A stretch of 64,000 nucleotides of DNA from Sacculina carcini (GCA_916048095.2 OU696570.1:1980001-2044000), one strand, 5' to 3'; counted from the first letter of the stretch, positions 1 to 11,505 are shown. Numbers and translations: made by a program. Notes: a model not told the origin generated them from the sequence alone.

Positions 1-2
1 GT

Positions 3-831
3 GTGACTGCGTTCCGCGACGGTCAACGACGACCAACACCGCTGCTCATCCTCACTTTCAACTCATCAACTCGACCAGCAGAAATATTTGCTGGCTACCT
101 GAAGTACGATGTGCGCGTGTTCATTCAGAACCCATTTCGCTGCTTCAGGTGCCAGCGATATGGACACGGTGCGCGCAATTGTCGTGGTGAGGTGCTGTGT
201 GCGCGGTGCGGCGAGCGCGACCACGGTGAAGAGCCGTGTAGCGTCCCCTGTCGCTGTCTGCACTGCCGCAGCACCGAGCACTCCGCCGGACACAGCAGCT
301 GCCCTGTGCGGCAAAAGGAAAAGGAGATATGTGCGATTCAGGCCAACCAAGGCATCTCTTTCGTTGAAGCCCGCAAACTGTACGAGAGACAGTGCCCCCC
401 GAGGCAGCTCTCGTACGCGGTGACTGCCAAGCAGCCAACACAGTGTGTCTCAGTGGGTGTGCAGACTGACACCATCCCGCAGCTGCCCCCTCTGATGCGA
501 ATACCACCACTGCAGAAACAAACAAACACAAACAAACACCAGTCAGTATGCACCACACAAACTCAGACTCCACCAGCACTGAAAAATTTCAAAACACGAC
601 CACAACAGTGTCACCAAAAATACCGGCTCAGGCGAGTTCTTCGCGAACCGCCACATGTCCCGCGGACCACACCTACAGTGGGCCAAAAAAGACGGCGTTG
701 AAGCGGACGCCGCGCCGACGATCGAAGTCGGCCACCCTGTCATCGACATCGTCGATGTGCCCCCCGATGACCCGGGGAGTGCCGACACTGCTGACGTTTC
801 TCCGGATGGCCCGGGGAACGTCAGCACATAG
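3..831 (+). pseudogene. LINE ORF1, Gag-like zinc-knuckle RNA-binding protein (5' partial, frameshifted)
   Basis: The frame is already open at the left edge, with no ATG, so the true start is upstream. Residues about 48-100 hold tandem zinc knuckles: CFRCQRYGHGARNC, then CARCGERDHGEEPC, then CRCLHCRSTEHSAGHSSCP, followed by a conserved block (KEKEICAIQANQGISFVEARKLY) typical of I/Jockey-group ORF1 proteins, which coat the element's RNA. The middle is Gln/Thr/Pro-rich. The frame stops at 701, but beyond a run of six A at 685-690 the next frame continues with an acidic tail to a TAG at 829-831, so a one-base slip in the A run probably truncated the protein. ORF2 follows about 60 bp downstream. 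The Gag-like assignment is firm; the shift is an inference. Confidence 0.8.
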
Positions 832-891
832 CTTTAATTTTTATTTGTATCTATCATAGCGACCGAGTGCAAAAGTCTTTTCCTGCTGCAA

Positions 892-1371
892 TGGAACTGT
901 CGTGGGCTTTTATCAAAATGCGCTGAGTGTGAACAATTATTTTATCATCGCTCACCCAGTATCATCGCCCTTCAAGAAACGTGGTTCCACCCCACAGATC
1001 AGCACAATCTCTCCTTGAGAGGATATTGTTTGTATAGAAACGATTATGTGGGTACAGGACGGCGCAGAGGCGGTGCTGCCCTCTATAATAAAAACAGCAT
1101 TCCGCAGAAAGCTCTTGCCGTGCAGCAGAGTGATGACATCCAAATAGTGGCGTGTACCATCTTCATTAATCAGTGTTTTTTAAATATATTTTGCTTGTAC
1201 TCACCGCCACATGTCTCACCTTATTCACTCGATCGTCTTTTAAACAATATCATTTTTAGTTCACAGCACAAAGTTTTAATTGTTGGTGATTTTAACGCGC
1301 ACAGTTCATTCATTATGGTGCAGTTGTCGGACGTCAGACAAGGGTCGATTGATAGAGCGTTTTATGGCGTA
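892..1371 (+). pseudogene. LINE ORF2 N-terminal part: endonuclease domain
   Basis: Translating from 892 gives the endonuclease/exonuclease/phosphatase signatures WNCRG, then IIALQETWF, then IVGDFNAHS, the domain that nicks target DNA to prime reverse transcription. No convincing ATG is visible near the start, and the upstream boundary is set only by the WNCRG motif. A tandem CATT duplication at 1307-1314 shifts the frame just after GDFNAHS; past it the plus-2 frame reads SLWCSCRTSDKGRLIERFMAY and runs into the LTR insertion at 1372. If the LTR and one 5-bp target copy are ignored, that frame joins exactly to the ORF that resumes at 2047. Confidence 0.8.
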
Positions 1372-2040
1372 TGTAACGATGGTAATAATAATAATAATAT
1401 GTTGTTATATTGATCTTCGTTTGGCTGATCGTGAAGTCTTGATAGTTCCTCTTGTTGTTGTGTTCCGCGATAACAAGTAATAGTCACCCAGTCGAAGTTG
1501 AATTGTGTATTCAGGGCAACCAGTCAAATCTACTCTTAACACTTAATAAAGTCCTGAATCTAATGCTCTGATGACGACTTAATAATGGTGAGTCCTACAT
1601 CGCAAGTCGCTAGTCCAAGCCAAACTAACTGACCCACCAACAAGCACAGCCAAAGTACCCCCATTAAACCCCGGGTTATATACCTAAGAACACACGTCGT
1701 TGGCACCATATTCCGCAAGCAATTGCCAACTGGCCAAACCGCTCGAACCACACAACCGGGACACAAGCTATTTATGAACGCGATCTGACAGTACACAGGC
1801 GTGTTGCAATGAGATGCTCAGCCAAGTCAGACACACAAAAAAGATAATTAATCAACGGTAACACGCTGCCAAACATATCAGGGGCAGTGTACTACTGACG
1901 CCACCCTAACACATAAATTAGCCTAACGACAGCTGCACAAGCAGGCCGCTAAAGAACGCGAACGTAAACTGAGAAAGAGAGAGAAAGAAAACTGAGTAAA
2001 CTGACAGATAGAAAACTGGTCTGATTATAACTTTGTTATA
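1372..2040 (-). mobile_element. solo LTR (copy A) inserted in LINE ORF2
   Basis: The insertion begins TGTAACG and ends GTTATA, an approximate TG...CA inverted end, and is flanked on both sides by GCGTA (1367-1371 and 2041-2045), a 5-bp duplication as made by Ty3/gypsy- and BEL-type integrases. It is 669 bp long and has no coding capacity. Its reverse complement matches 10304-11003 in the plus orientation over its whole length. A TATATAA box on the minus strand (about 1675-1682) suggests the LTR reads right to left. A single LTR with no internal region is the usual outcome of LTR-LTR recombination. Confidence 0.85.
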
Positions 2041-2045
2041 GCGTA

Positions 2046-2940
2046 TAATAATTTTGTTTCAATGAATGATGGGTCGCCGACACACTATGACATATCTACC
2101 GGACATTTATCGGCCATAGACCTGACATTGTGCTCACCTGAGGATGCTAGTTGGTTTGCCTGGTCGACAGATACTGATCTGAGATCGTCAGACCACTATC
2201 CAGTGTACCTATCAGCACCTCAGCGTGCTAGCCCAGCACAGTGGATCCCAGGATGGAACCTGAAGCGAGCCAACTGGACTCTTTTTAGTCAGTGCTGCAC
2301 GTGGGATCAGTCCGATGAGAATGAAAATGTGCACCATCTACACCATAAAATAAACATGGCTCTCCAGCGGGCAGCTACGCTATCTATGCCGTATAAATCG
2401 CTCCCGCCCAAAAAAAGTCCAGTGCCCTGGTTCACGAACGAATGCCGCCAAGCGCTGGCTCGTAGGAAGAGGGCACTGAGACAACACAAACGCCTCAACA
2501 CTGTCGACTCAAAATTTTTATTCTGTAGGGAACGTGCGCTCGTTAGCAAAACTATCAGAAATGCCAAAATTTTCTCCTGGCAAAACTTCCTTAGATCGTT
2601 TAACTCCTCTACATCAATTACTGAAATATGGCAGGGTATAAGAAGGTTGAACGGCAAGCAGATCGCTAGACCACTACCGATACTGAGTGTCAACGGGGTC
2701 AACGTGGGAGAGCCGAAAGCGGTGGCAAATGCGCTGGCTCTCCATTTCGAGAAAATCACCGCAGCCGACACCAGTGACGTCTCGGGTGGTCAAGCTATGC
2801 CCCGTCTCACACTGCCATCTTCAGCCTTCGAAACTCCATATCAACTGGCATATAATAACACTTTCACCAAGCATGAACTCACCAGTGCAATAGCCAAGTC
2901 CGGGCACACATCATCAGTCCAGGCACACAGTTGGCCCAGA
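2046..2940 (+). pseudogene. LINE ORF2 middle part: end of endonuclease and linker to RT
   Basis: The reading frame resumes right after the LTR target duplication with NNFVSMNDGSPTHYDIST, then SAIDLTLCSP and a SSDHYPVYL block; the final S-D-H is the catalytic end of the endonuclease domain. A basic linker follows with a PVPWFTNECRQALARRKRAL segment seen between endonuclease and RT in I-group LINEs. This frame ends at 3009, but the RT upstream residues (IQYAFLKHAPSDFINRIL, then SYRPITLTSCLGK) are in the next frame from about 2942, so a frameshift lies between about 2895 and 2940. Confidence 0.8.
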
Positions 2941-2941
2941 C

Positions 2942-5332
2942 AATATTCAATACGCATTTTTAAAACATGCTCCATCAGATTTTATCAACCGTATTTTATC
3001 ATTTTTTAATCTCATCTGGACCTCACAGATTTTTCCACCTTCCTGGAAAGAGAGTATCATTTCGCCAATCCTCAAAAGAGATAAACCAAAGAATACCTCT
3101 GCGTCATATAGACCAATCACACTCACAAGTTGCTTGGGCAAAACGATGGAGCGCATGGTGGCACATAGGCTCTCGTACCTGATGGAAACCCATCATATCA
3201 TCGATGAGCACCAGAGTGCATTTCGCCCTGGCTGTGCCGCCATTGACCAAATTGTGCGTCTCGAAAACGACATCAGGCTGGGTTTTGGGGCCAGACAGTG
3301 CACACTGGTCGTGTATCTGGACATCACCAATGCCTACGACAGTGTTTCCCCAGATATTTTGCTCCACAAACTTCATCATATGGGTTTCAGAGGCCAATTG
3401 GCACAATATATTAGAAATTTTATCACAGGTACCAGGTGGTTTCAGGTGAGGCTGGGCAGTGTCCTGTCTGACTGGCATGCGTCAGCAAAGGGCCTGCCTC
3501 AGGGCAGCTGCTTATCTCCTCTTTTATTTAATTTAATGATTAATGACATGTTTGATCGCATACCGACGGGAGTCTCGTATTCGCTTTATGCTGATGACTG
3601 TGCTATATGGGTCCGAGGTGGTGACGTGTATGCAATGTTTTCTATTATGCAAGAAGCTTTAAACGGTCTGACACAATGGGCGAACACAAATGGTCTCAGG
3701 TTTTCTGGAAGGAAGTCTGCCGCCGTAATGTATACGATTGATAGTTTTCAAGAGGGTCCCATGCTTACAGTGGCAGACGAAGAAATTCCTTATCAACAGT
3801 CGCATAAATTCCTCGGAGTTATTCTTGATAAGAGACTCAATATGCGGCAACATGTGAGCCATTTGAAGACACAATGCGCGAAGAGACTTAATATAATGCG
3901 TGTTATCGCGGGCAATCGGTACGCGGGCGGAAGTACGTCGGTGCTCCAGAGCATATACAATATCCTCGTTTTGCCGGTCATTGACTACGGTGCGCAGGTC
4001 TACTCAGCGGCGAGTCCGTCAGTTTTACAACAGCTAGAGACCGTCCAGAATGAAGGTCTCAGAATCATTTCTGGGGCTTTCAGATCATCACCGGTCGGAG
4101 CTTTACGTGCATACACTGGTATCCCCGCTCTTAAAGTGAGGAGAAATAAAACTATCCTGAGGTACGCTTTTGAAATTCTCATTAGAAAAGGTCATTTTAT
4201 CCGTCGAATTTTAAATTTTCATCCAATGCCATCTCATCAGCGCAGTCGGCGACATCGTGTATTTGCATCCACATTTTCGAGGCGAGCTTTAGCAAAATCG
4301 ATTGAGATTAACGTTCCGATACCGAGTGAAAATCAAACTGAGGTACTCCGTCCTCCTGCACCATGGGTCACACACATTCCCGTGACAACGTGCCTATGTC
4401 AAGAGAAATTGGGCGTACTCACAGACCTCGAAGTTCGTGATAGGTTCGCCGAGTTTTATCACCAAAACAAGGACTGGGTACACGTTTACACTGACGGGTC
4501 GAAGTGGCAAGACAGAGTAGGATGCGCGGTCATAGTGAAAAACGTGCCACCTGAGCACCAGCAAACTTTTCGCTATCGCCTGCCGTCCTACACCACTGTG
4601 TTTCACGCGGAACTGTATGCCATCTACAAAGCAGTTGAGTTTCCGAGCTTTCAACATTACCCAAAGTTTTTCATCATATCAGATTCTAAGGCGGCACTTC
4701 AACATGTATCCAATCATTCATCACTCGATTTTATTCACCATCGAATTTTAGACCTATATAGACAAATTGTGACGAGCGGCAAATCCTGTGTTTTTATGTG
4801 GGTGCCAGCTCACCGAGGAATCACTGGCAACGAATTAGCGGATGCAGAGGCTGAATGCGCTCTCGAGGAGATCACCATACAAAACTATCCTTTAAATAAG
4901 TCGATTACAGATGCCATCGTGGATAACCATATTCGGCAATTTGTCAAGACCCGCTGGCAGCAAGAACGGCATCAATACAAACTGGGCGAGGTCACCGATG
5001 ACGTTGGTCCCTGGTCAGTGACAGCTGTTCTACCACGGAGAATAGAGGTATTACTGGCCAGACTGCGCATAGGCCACTCACGGTTGACTCACGGGTTTTT
5101 AATGGAAAGTACTCCACCGCCTCACTGTTCTCGATGTAATGCCGTTTTAACTATCGACCATATACTTTTAGATTGCATTTGCTATGCCGAGAGTCGTAAG
5201 CCATTGCGCGAATACTGCCTCAATAAGAATATGTCATGGAATAGGGCGAGTTTGCTGAGCAGTAGCGATCCGCATTTGACCAAACATTTGGTTGAATACG
5301 TCTTTGTGACCGGTTTTGCCGAGGAACTGTGA
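2942..5332 (+). pseudogene. LINE ORF2 C-terminal part: reverse transcriptase and RNase H
   Basis: The longest intact frame of the window (the 732 codons from the ATG at 3134 to the stop at 5332; the frame is open from about 2942). Residues counted from 3134: RT motif A YLDITNAYD (Asp63), motif B GLPQGSCLSP (about 120-129), motif C YADD (152-155). RNase H follows with VYTDGSKW (Asp454), HAELYAIY (Glu493), SDSKAAL (Asp517) and GNELADAEAE (Asp570), so all four metal-binding acids are present. A C-terminal HCSRCN...DHILLDC motif resembles the terminal Cys/His knuckle of these LINEs. The protein copies element RNA at the nicked target. The ATG at 3134 is internal to the original protein and is not its true start. 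Catalytic residues look intact, so decay is recent. Confidence 0.9.
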
Positions 5333-5502
5333 TGTGCTTTAAATCATTTGCCTTTTATATCCTAGTCATTTCCACTCATATTTTATCCTTTTTTAAATCT
5401 TGACGATTGACATTTAACGACGATGTGACGCTCTAGAGACTATTATAGAGCAAAGTGGTCGGAATCAGCCGACGCGCTATACCAACAACAACAACAACAA
5501 CA
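5333..5502 (+). repeat. LINE 3' untranslated region and CAA-repeat tail
   Basis: This is a non-coding stretch after the ORF2 stop, ending in six CAA units at about 5483-5502. A short simple-repeat tail in place of poly(A) is common in I-group LINEs. No clear target duplication can be checked because the 5' end is outside the window. Confidence 0.55.
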
Positions 5503-6564
5503 TTATTTACAATGTAGCGATTGTTACGCACCCAAGACACTATACACATGCAGACAAACATACATACACACTCGCATACACACACACCGCACGCGCCTTA
5601 CGTAGGTACCGCCGGTAATCAGCTGGCGTCATCGTCACTTCGACCAATCACCGAGCAGGACCCGGTCACACCACATATGTTAGGAATATCGTTCTGGCGA
5701 AAAGCAGGCAAATAAACAGTGCAAAACAGTACAATTTTTCGCGGTGGTTTTTCGTGCTGGTTTTATCGTTATCGTCGTTATCAATTTATCGTTATCAATT
5801 TATCGTTCGTGCTGGTTTTATCGTTATTGTCGTTTAATTAGTAATAGCGTGTTGTCACTTGCTGCAGATGTACGCTTTTTAATTGTTTACCACACCCAGA
5901 TCAACTTCTGAAAAAGCCTGACGAAACACATGCAAACACATGCACAAATGCAATGTTTTACAGTAAGCATTAATGTGTTTTCATCATCATCATCATATAT
6001 TTGCCAAGCCCAACATAACACAAACATTCACTCACAAAATACCTGATAATTTGCAATGTTAGGATGGCTTCAACTTCATTGTGCTGCGTTTGCAGTAGGC
6101 GAGGGACTGGTTGATGGCGCTTTAAATTGTTTTCATTCAGCTTCACAACCTGTGCTTTTCTGTCGATCTTTTCTTGGTTATATTTCATATTTCTTGGTTT
6201 CTTGGTTGTCGTTGGCTCTTCTAGTGTCTTTTCTCATGGTGATGACTGAACTTTTTCTCATAACTGTCCTCTTGCTCTTCACACCGTCTTTCAGGAGTTG
6301 GCCGAACTTTTGACGCACCAAACTTACACGGCCGCCCCACTGACCATGGTGAGTACTTGCTTGTCTTCCTCTATGTTTTCACTCGCAGTCGCTTATATCC
6401 TGACCTGTGTAAGTAGTCTCAGTACTGCTGTTCTACAGTTCTGTAGAAATTGTCGAGGTTTCAAACACTAAAACACTGAACGGTGTGGTCCGTTCGTTTT
6501 GTATCTGTGTATTTGACGGCGTCGGCGATCAGGCTTCTGTGGCCGGAACTAGTCGCCGCTAATA
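5503..6564. other. non-coding, low-complexity spacer
   Basis: No gene is supported here. An ACAC-rich tract lies near 5540-5590. A 20-bp stretch (CGTGCTGGTTTTATCGTTAT) occurs at 5753 and again at 5808 around short TTATCG repeats. Short ORFs at 5521, 5970 and 6056 have no family resemblance. Confidence 0.5.
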
Positions 6565-6576
6565 CACTGTCTCACC

Positions 6577-6865
6577 GTGTTCTTCATCTCATTCTGTCCT
6601 GCACTTCTCGTGATGATGAGTGATCGCTCGGCTGCTGTGATGTTTTACTGGTCTCAATCAGCCCTTTGGAGTATGCTTAACTCTCTTTCCGGCCTTCGTT
6701 CTCCCTCTACCCATTCCACTATATCTGCTGATGAGCTTGCTTCCTTCTTCACGAATAAAATTATTTGCGCTCGATCTAAGATTCCTGCTACATCCGCTGC
6801 CATCACTACCACTTCTCATCACGATGATACCACTTCTCATCACAATTTCTCTTCCTTTTCTCAAC
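6577..6865 (+). pseudogene. L2/CR1-type LINE, region before RT
   Basis: One open stretch encodes ALWSMLNSLSGLRS, then STISADELASFFTNKI and an SHHNFSSFSQL segment. This matches the general pattern of the linker just upstream of RT in L2/CR1 ORF2 (a basic helix, then ADEFA-FF-KI). It has no credible start codon and stops making sense near 6865, where GT-rich DNA begins. Coding sense appears to resume around 7263 with NALALSDILYLLSSRKSSP. Confidence 0.5.
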
Positions 6866-7262
6866 TTGCTGTATTGTGTTTATTGTCGATTGTATTGGTG
6901 TGATACTATTGTGTGTTTGTTGCATGGTCTTATATTTTGTATCATATATAATTGTTCGTGCGTGCATATGTATTTGTGTGTGTACGTGAGAGTGTGATTT
7001 TGTGTCTATAGTTGTATGCGCGCGCGGAGGTAGTTGCGTCGCACAAGCGCGAGCTGTGAGTGAGTGCATGCGCGTGTGGTATCCGCCCGGAGTCGACGGT
7101 CGCTCGTGCATGTGGGGTAGAGCGCCACTGGTGAAGTGAGAGAGTTGTGCTTGTGCAGTGGTTTAGAGTGGTATCTGGTTGTGTTGGTGAAGAGAGTAGT
7201 ATTTAGTGCATTGTGTTGCGGTGTGAGTGTGTTGTATTGTTTTCTCTTTTTTTCTGTCGTGC
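6866..7262. other. GT-rich insertion inside the LINE pseudogene
   Basis: About 400 bp rich in TG and GCGCG interrupts the coding sense of the surrounding LINE. It resembles in composition the LTR-like sequences at 15045 and 23488, but no clear alignment or target duplication is visible by eye. It may be a degenerate solo LTR. Identity is uncertain. Confidence 0.35.
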
Positions 7263-8704
7263 TCACATTCCAATGCACTTGCCCTCTCCGACATCTTGTA
7301 TCTGCTTTCCTCACGCAAGTCCTCTCCTCCTTCTGATCCAATGAACTTCAGTATTATCTCTCGCTCTGATTCCCTGCTTCCTTACAATATTTACCTTACC
7401 AACTCTTTTTTTCTTACATGGTCTTTTCCTTGCTGATAAACACGCTTATGGTCGCCCTATCCTCAGAAAGCCTTATCTTGATCCTTCTTTATGTGGTAAT
7501 TTTCGTCCTATATCCCTCCTTAGTTTTTCATCTAAGCTTCTCGAATCAGCAATCTTTTCTCAATCATCTTACATCTGCAACGTCCTTGGCACCCATCAAT
7601 CTGGTTTTCGTCCTTCTCACTCCACCGAATCTGTCCTCACCTCTGTTACTCAAGGCATCTTTGCTTCTTTCACTTTCCGTAATTATGTTCTCCTTGTCCT
7701 TCTTGATATGAGCTCTGCCTTTGACTTAGTCGATCACGAAATCCTTATTTCTGACCTTTCCCATATTGGTGTTACTGATTCTGCTCTCTCGCTTCTCCGC
7801 TCCTACCTGCATAATCCATCTTACTGTGTTCAATTCAATTCCTCTGTTTCTGATTTCTTCCCACTCACCTCTGGCGTTCCTCAACGGTCTATTCTCGGTC
7901 CGCTGCTTTTCAATCTTTATATGTCCTCTCTCTATCCAATTCTTCGTCGCTGGTCTGTCCCTTTCCACATGTATGCTGATGACATTCAATTCTTTATTCC
8001 TTGTCCTTTTTAACACCCTAATCTCCTCTCTGACATACTATCTGATATCACTTCCTGGTCGTCCTCCCGTGGCCTGCTTCTGAACACTTCTAAAGTCGCA
8101 ATTTCTCGTTCTTCATTCTCCTCGTCTATCTCCCCCTCTTTTGCCTGTCTCCCTCTCTGTCACTGTTAAAAATCTTGGCATCATCTTTGATTCTTCCCTT
8201 TCTTTCTCTACTAATATTGTCAAGACTTTTCGTACCTGTCGCCTTATTCTCCGCTCTCTGTATCGTTTTCGTCCCTTCCTAGATCGATCCTCCTCTATCA
8301 AGCTTGTTCATACTCTAATAATCTCAAGATTGGATAACTGCAGCTCACTCTACGTCAACTGTCCTAAATCATCCCTAAAACTTCTTCAGCGTATTATGAA
8401 CCAATCTTGCCGCCTTGTTTTACATCCTTCCTTCTACCGCCATACATCTCCCTTTATCTTCAAATTTCGATGGCTCCCCACTATATCTATAATTATATTC
8501 AAAGTATGCTGCTTAATTTACAAGTTATTGCATGATCCTTGTCAACCTGTCTATCTTTCTGAACTGCTTTCGTCCTCTGATACTCCCTCTTCACGACATC
8601 TCGTTCCTCTATCCTGCCCTCGTGCGCTTAACGAATCATCTTGGTCCTACAAATCTTTTTTTTCTGCGGTCCCCGTCTCTATTATTATCTCCCCTCGCAC
8701 ATAA
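7263..8704 (+). pseudogene. L2/CR1-type reverse transcriptase, frameshifted
   Basis: Coding sense passes through several frames. It shows GNFRPISLLSFSSKLLE, SGFRPSHSTES, motif A LLDMSSAFDLVDH (about 7702-7740), motif B SGVPQRSILGPLLF (the usual PQGS has become PQRS), motif C HMYADDIQ (YADD at 7972-7983), and then a C-terminal run LGIIFDSSLSFS, RLDNCSSLY, LLQRIMNQSCRLVL, YKLLHDPCQPVYL. These blocks follow the order of L2/CR1 RTs. A frame change lies just before 7700, a stop after the YADD domain at 8011-8013, and another break near 8130. It is not functional. Confidence 0.8.
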
Positions 8705-9200
8705 ACTCTTCGCCTACTTATCGTTCGTCTGCTTCTTTGCGTAGATATATTTTTGAGTTGTCATTTGATCCAATTACCCACTCTCTAACTCCACTCGCCT
8801 CTCTCTGATCTCTTCTGCACCTGTCCTGTTTTTCCCTCCGTGTTGCATGCTTGTCGTTGTAATTATCGTTGTGTTTCTTTACTCTGATGCGTTTACCCTT
8901 GGTGTTTGTACTGTTTGCTTTTATTGTACATGGTTATCTGTTTTCTCCCAGGTTGTGATACACTATTTTGTCTTTTTACTCTGCCTGTGTTGATGTAATT
9001 TCTTGTTTTTTTGCTCTTTATTGTAGTTATTTCTCTCTCCTTCACTTAACTTTAATTGGTTTTAGTTGTCCGCATGTTCTTTGGGGAGTGTGTGTGCGGT
9101 GTTTTCATGTTTCATCATTTTTCCTTTTCCCTTGTTCGTTGTATTATGTCGCGCTTGTGTTCTTGGATGGGCGCCATAGAAATAAACAATTGAATTGAAT

Positions 9201-9794
9201 CAGCGTTGTGTTATTTTGGGAGCGCGCCTTCTTCTGTTCGTCTGTTTCTGATGTATCCAATGAAGTTTGTGAATACGAACTGTGTGTGTTTATCCATTCA
9301 GGTGCAATTTGGGTTGCAATGGGCGCCGCCTCCTCGCGGTGCAACCTGGGGACACGGGGTTTTCCATGTTGCTGAATGGCGTCCAAACAAACTAGCGGGT
9401 TAGCGGTGTCCGGTGTGTGTGTGTGCTCTGATGTGACTGGATGCTGGACCTGTGTGCCTCATGATCTTATGAGCAGCTTCACATCATGTCGTTTGATAGC
9501 ATAGCGAGAATCGAGACAGACAATTCTGTTATTTCATTCTGGCGGTCACATGTGTAAAATGTGAAACCCTTTGAAACATCTTTTAGAAACTAGCAAATAA
9601 AAAAGTCTCGATGTGAAAATATCGCTCCTATTCGTGCTGCATGGTCTTCTCGTCAAAATGAGACGAATTTATAAAAAACAAACAATTCTGCCTCAAAGAT
9701 AAGTACCATGGGATTTGTGTCGAGGCTCGGGGGATGACAGCCATCATGTATTACTGTTCAAAGTTGGCTCAGTTGGTTAATTGCATTTGATCCT
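9201..9794. other. non-coding spacer
   Basis: No gene, RNA or repeat structure is supported. ORFs at 9206 and on the opposite strand at 9144 show no family features. Confidence 0.4.
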
Positions 9795-10085
9795 CACGTA
9801 TTTCTATGCAGACGATACAAAAATATATAGGGTGGTTGAAGATGTTGAAGACTGTTTGAAACTACAAGAGGATTTAGAAGAAGTGAGAAAATGGTGAGAA
9901 AAGTGGCTACTGAGCTTCCACCCTGACAAAACTAAGTATCTGAGAATTGGTAGAACTACGGTGGAGGATAGAAACTACAGAATGTATGAATGTATAATGA
10001 GGGCGAGAGTCGAGAAAGATATTGGCGTTACGATTGACGACGAGTTGACATTTTCAGATCACACAGCGGAAAAAATTAATAAGTC
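9795..10085 (+). pseudogene. LINE reverse transcriptase fragment, first half (CR1/Jockey-like)
   Basis: The translation gives FYADDTKIY (YADD at 9805-9816) followed by EDCLKLQEDLEEVRKW, a TGA stop at 9895-9897, then LLSFHPDKTKYLRIGR and EKDIGVTIDDELTFSDHTAEKINK. This is RT motif C and the following thumb region of a non-LTR element. The element is 5'-truncated. The sequence stops at a TAATAAGTC and resumes at 11754 after a large insertion. Confidence 0.8.
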
Positions 10086-10303
10086 TTAATAAATAAATTG
10101 TGCAATTTCTTTTGATCTAGTCATTTTCTTATGTATTATATCAATTGTATGTGTGTGTGTGTGTGTGTGTCTGTGTTCTTGTTGCGTATGCTCATATCTG
10201 CGTCTATGTGCATGGCTGCTTTATATATTGCTTTCTGTTTTTCTGTATCTCTGTGTGTCCATGTGTATATATGTGTTGGTGTGTGTGTGGGTGTGTTTGT
10301 GGG

Positions 10304-11003
10304 TTATAACAAAGTTATGATCAGACCAGTTTTCTATCTGTCAGTTTACTCAGTTTTCTTTCTCTCTCTTTCTCAGTTTACGTTCGCGTTCTTTCGCGGC
10401 TTGCTTGTGCAGCTGTCGTTAGGCTAATTTATGTGTTAGAGCGACGCCCGTATTACACGGCGCCTGGTATGTTTGGCACGAGTGGAGTATGTGTGACAGT
10501 AATTAATGACCCTTTTTTGTACGTTTGACTTGGCTGATCATCTCGAAGCAACACGCCTGTGTACTGACAGATCGCGTTTAGAAATGGCTTGTGTCCCGGT
10601 TGTGTAGTTCGAGCGGTTTGGCCAGTTGGCAATTGCTTGCGAAATATGGTGCCAACGACGTGTGTTCGTAGGTATATAACCCGGGGTTTACTGAGAATAG
10701 GGGGCTTGGAAGCTGGGCTTGGTGGCGGTGCTTGGTGGTTGTTTTAGTTAGTTTTGGCTTGGACTAGCGACTTGCGATGTAGGACTCACCATTATTAAGT
10801 CGTCATTAGAGCATTAGGCTCAGGACTTTATTAAGTGTTAAGAGTAGATTTGACTGGCTGCCCTGAATGCCACAATCAACTTCGACTGGGTGACTATTAC
10901 TTGTTATCGCGGAACGCAACATCAAGAGGAACTATCAAGACATCACGATCAGCCGAACGAAGATCAACATAACAACATATTATTATTATTATCACTACCG
11001 TTA
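10304..11003 (+). mobile_element. solo LTR (copy B), same family as 1372-2040
   Basis: Colinear with the reverse complement of 1372-2040 from TTATAACAAAG to ATTATTATTATCACTACCG. A TATATAA box is at 10673-10679, followed by a CCGGGG element, consistent with the U3/R part of an LTR read on the plus strand. Ends are worn and no clear 5-bp duplication is seen, so this copy is probably the older of the two. Scattered substitutions and small indels separate it from copy A. Confidence 0.8.
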
Positions 11004-11050
11004 AATGGGTGTTTGCTTATGGGTGTGCTTGTGTGTGGGTGTATGTGTGT

Positions 11051-11090
11051 GCAGCGCCTTAGAGACTCTTCGGGTGTAGGACGCTATATA
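11051..11090 (+). repeat. LINE 3'-UTR-like motif, copy 1
   Basis: GCAGCGCCTTAGAG, then a short CTCTTCGGGTG stretch, then GGACGCTATATA. It is nearly repeated at 11506-11544. GCGC...GCGCTATATA pairs of this kind recur at 3' ends of L2/CR1-like elements; the family link is an inference. Confidence 0.45.
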
Positions 11091-11102
11091 ATTGTCTTAC
11101 TG

Positions 11103-11211
<109 letters not shown>

Positions 11212-11375
11212 GTTTCTCTATCTTAGGACCCCGTATTTACAATAAGCTCTCCCCAACACTACGTTCTATCAATTCTATCCCTGTTTTCAAAAAACACTCA
11301 AATAAATTTTTCATGGTGAAATTGTATTATACTCTAGAGAACATTGTCTATATTAGTGATGATTATAAGGTGTAA
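11212..11375 (+). pseudogene. C-terminal remnant of a LINE ORF2
   Basis: The frame reads FSILGPRIYNKLSPTLRS, then VFKKHSNKFFMVKLYYTLE, and stops at 11375. GPR-IWN-LP-LR followed by FKK-LK-FL is the usual last block of many LINE ORF2 proteins after the RT. The preceding residues come from the GT repeat, so this is a 5'-truncated fragment only. Confidence 0.6.
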
Positions 11376-11505
11376 ATTATCTCTCTTCTTTCTTCACCTT
11401 TCACTTTCTGTGTGTGTGTGGCTATGTGTGTGTGTGTGTGGCTATGTGTGTGTGTGTGTGTAAGTGTGTCTGTGTGTGTGCGCTTGTGTGCGTGTGTGTG
11501 CGTGT

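Larger units (their letters stand above)
1..5502 (+). mobile_element. I/Nimb-like non-LTR retrotransposon, near full length, 5' end outside window
   Basis: Seen: a zinc-knuckle ORF1 is followed by an ORF2 that contains, in order, an apurinic-type endonuclease, a reverse transcriptase with YADD, an RNase H domain and a Cys/His-rich tail, and then a short 3' region ending in a CAA repeat. This order is the layout of the I superfamily of LINEs (I, Nimb and relatives); the exact clade is inferred from general resemblance. The copy is not functional: ORF1 has an A-run frameshift, ORF2 has a 4-bp duplication, a 669-bp LTR insertion and a second frameshift. The 5' UTR and the start of ORF1 lie to the left of the window. 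Confidence 0.85.
6565..9200 (+). mobile_element. decayed L2/CR1-type LINE
   Basis: Broken coding segments appear in the right order on the plus strand: a pre-RT block (LASFFTNKI), an RT with motifs A, B and C, and a C-terminal block ending YKLLHDPCQPVYLSELL. The sequence is CT-rich on the plus strand. The 3' end near 9177-9200 carries AATAAACAATTGAATTGAA, a repeat-type tail often seen on L2-like LINEs. There is no RNase H. Multiple stops and frameshifts and a GT-rich insertion at about 6866-7262 show it is old. Confidence 0.75.
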
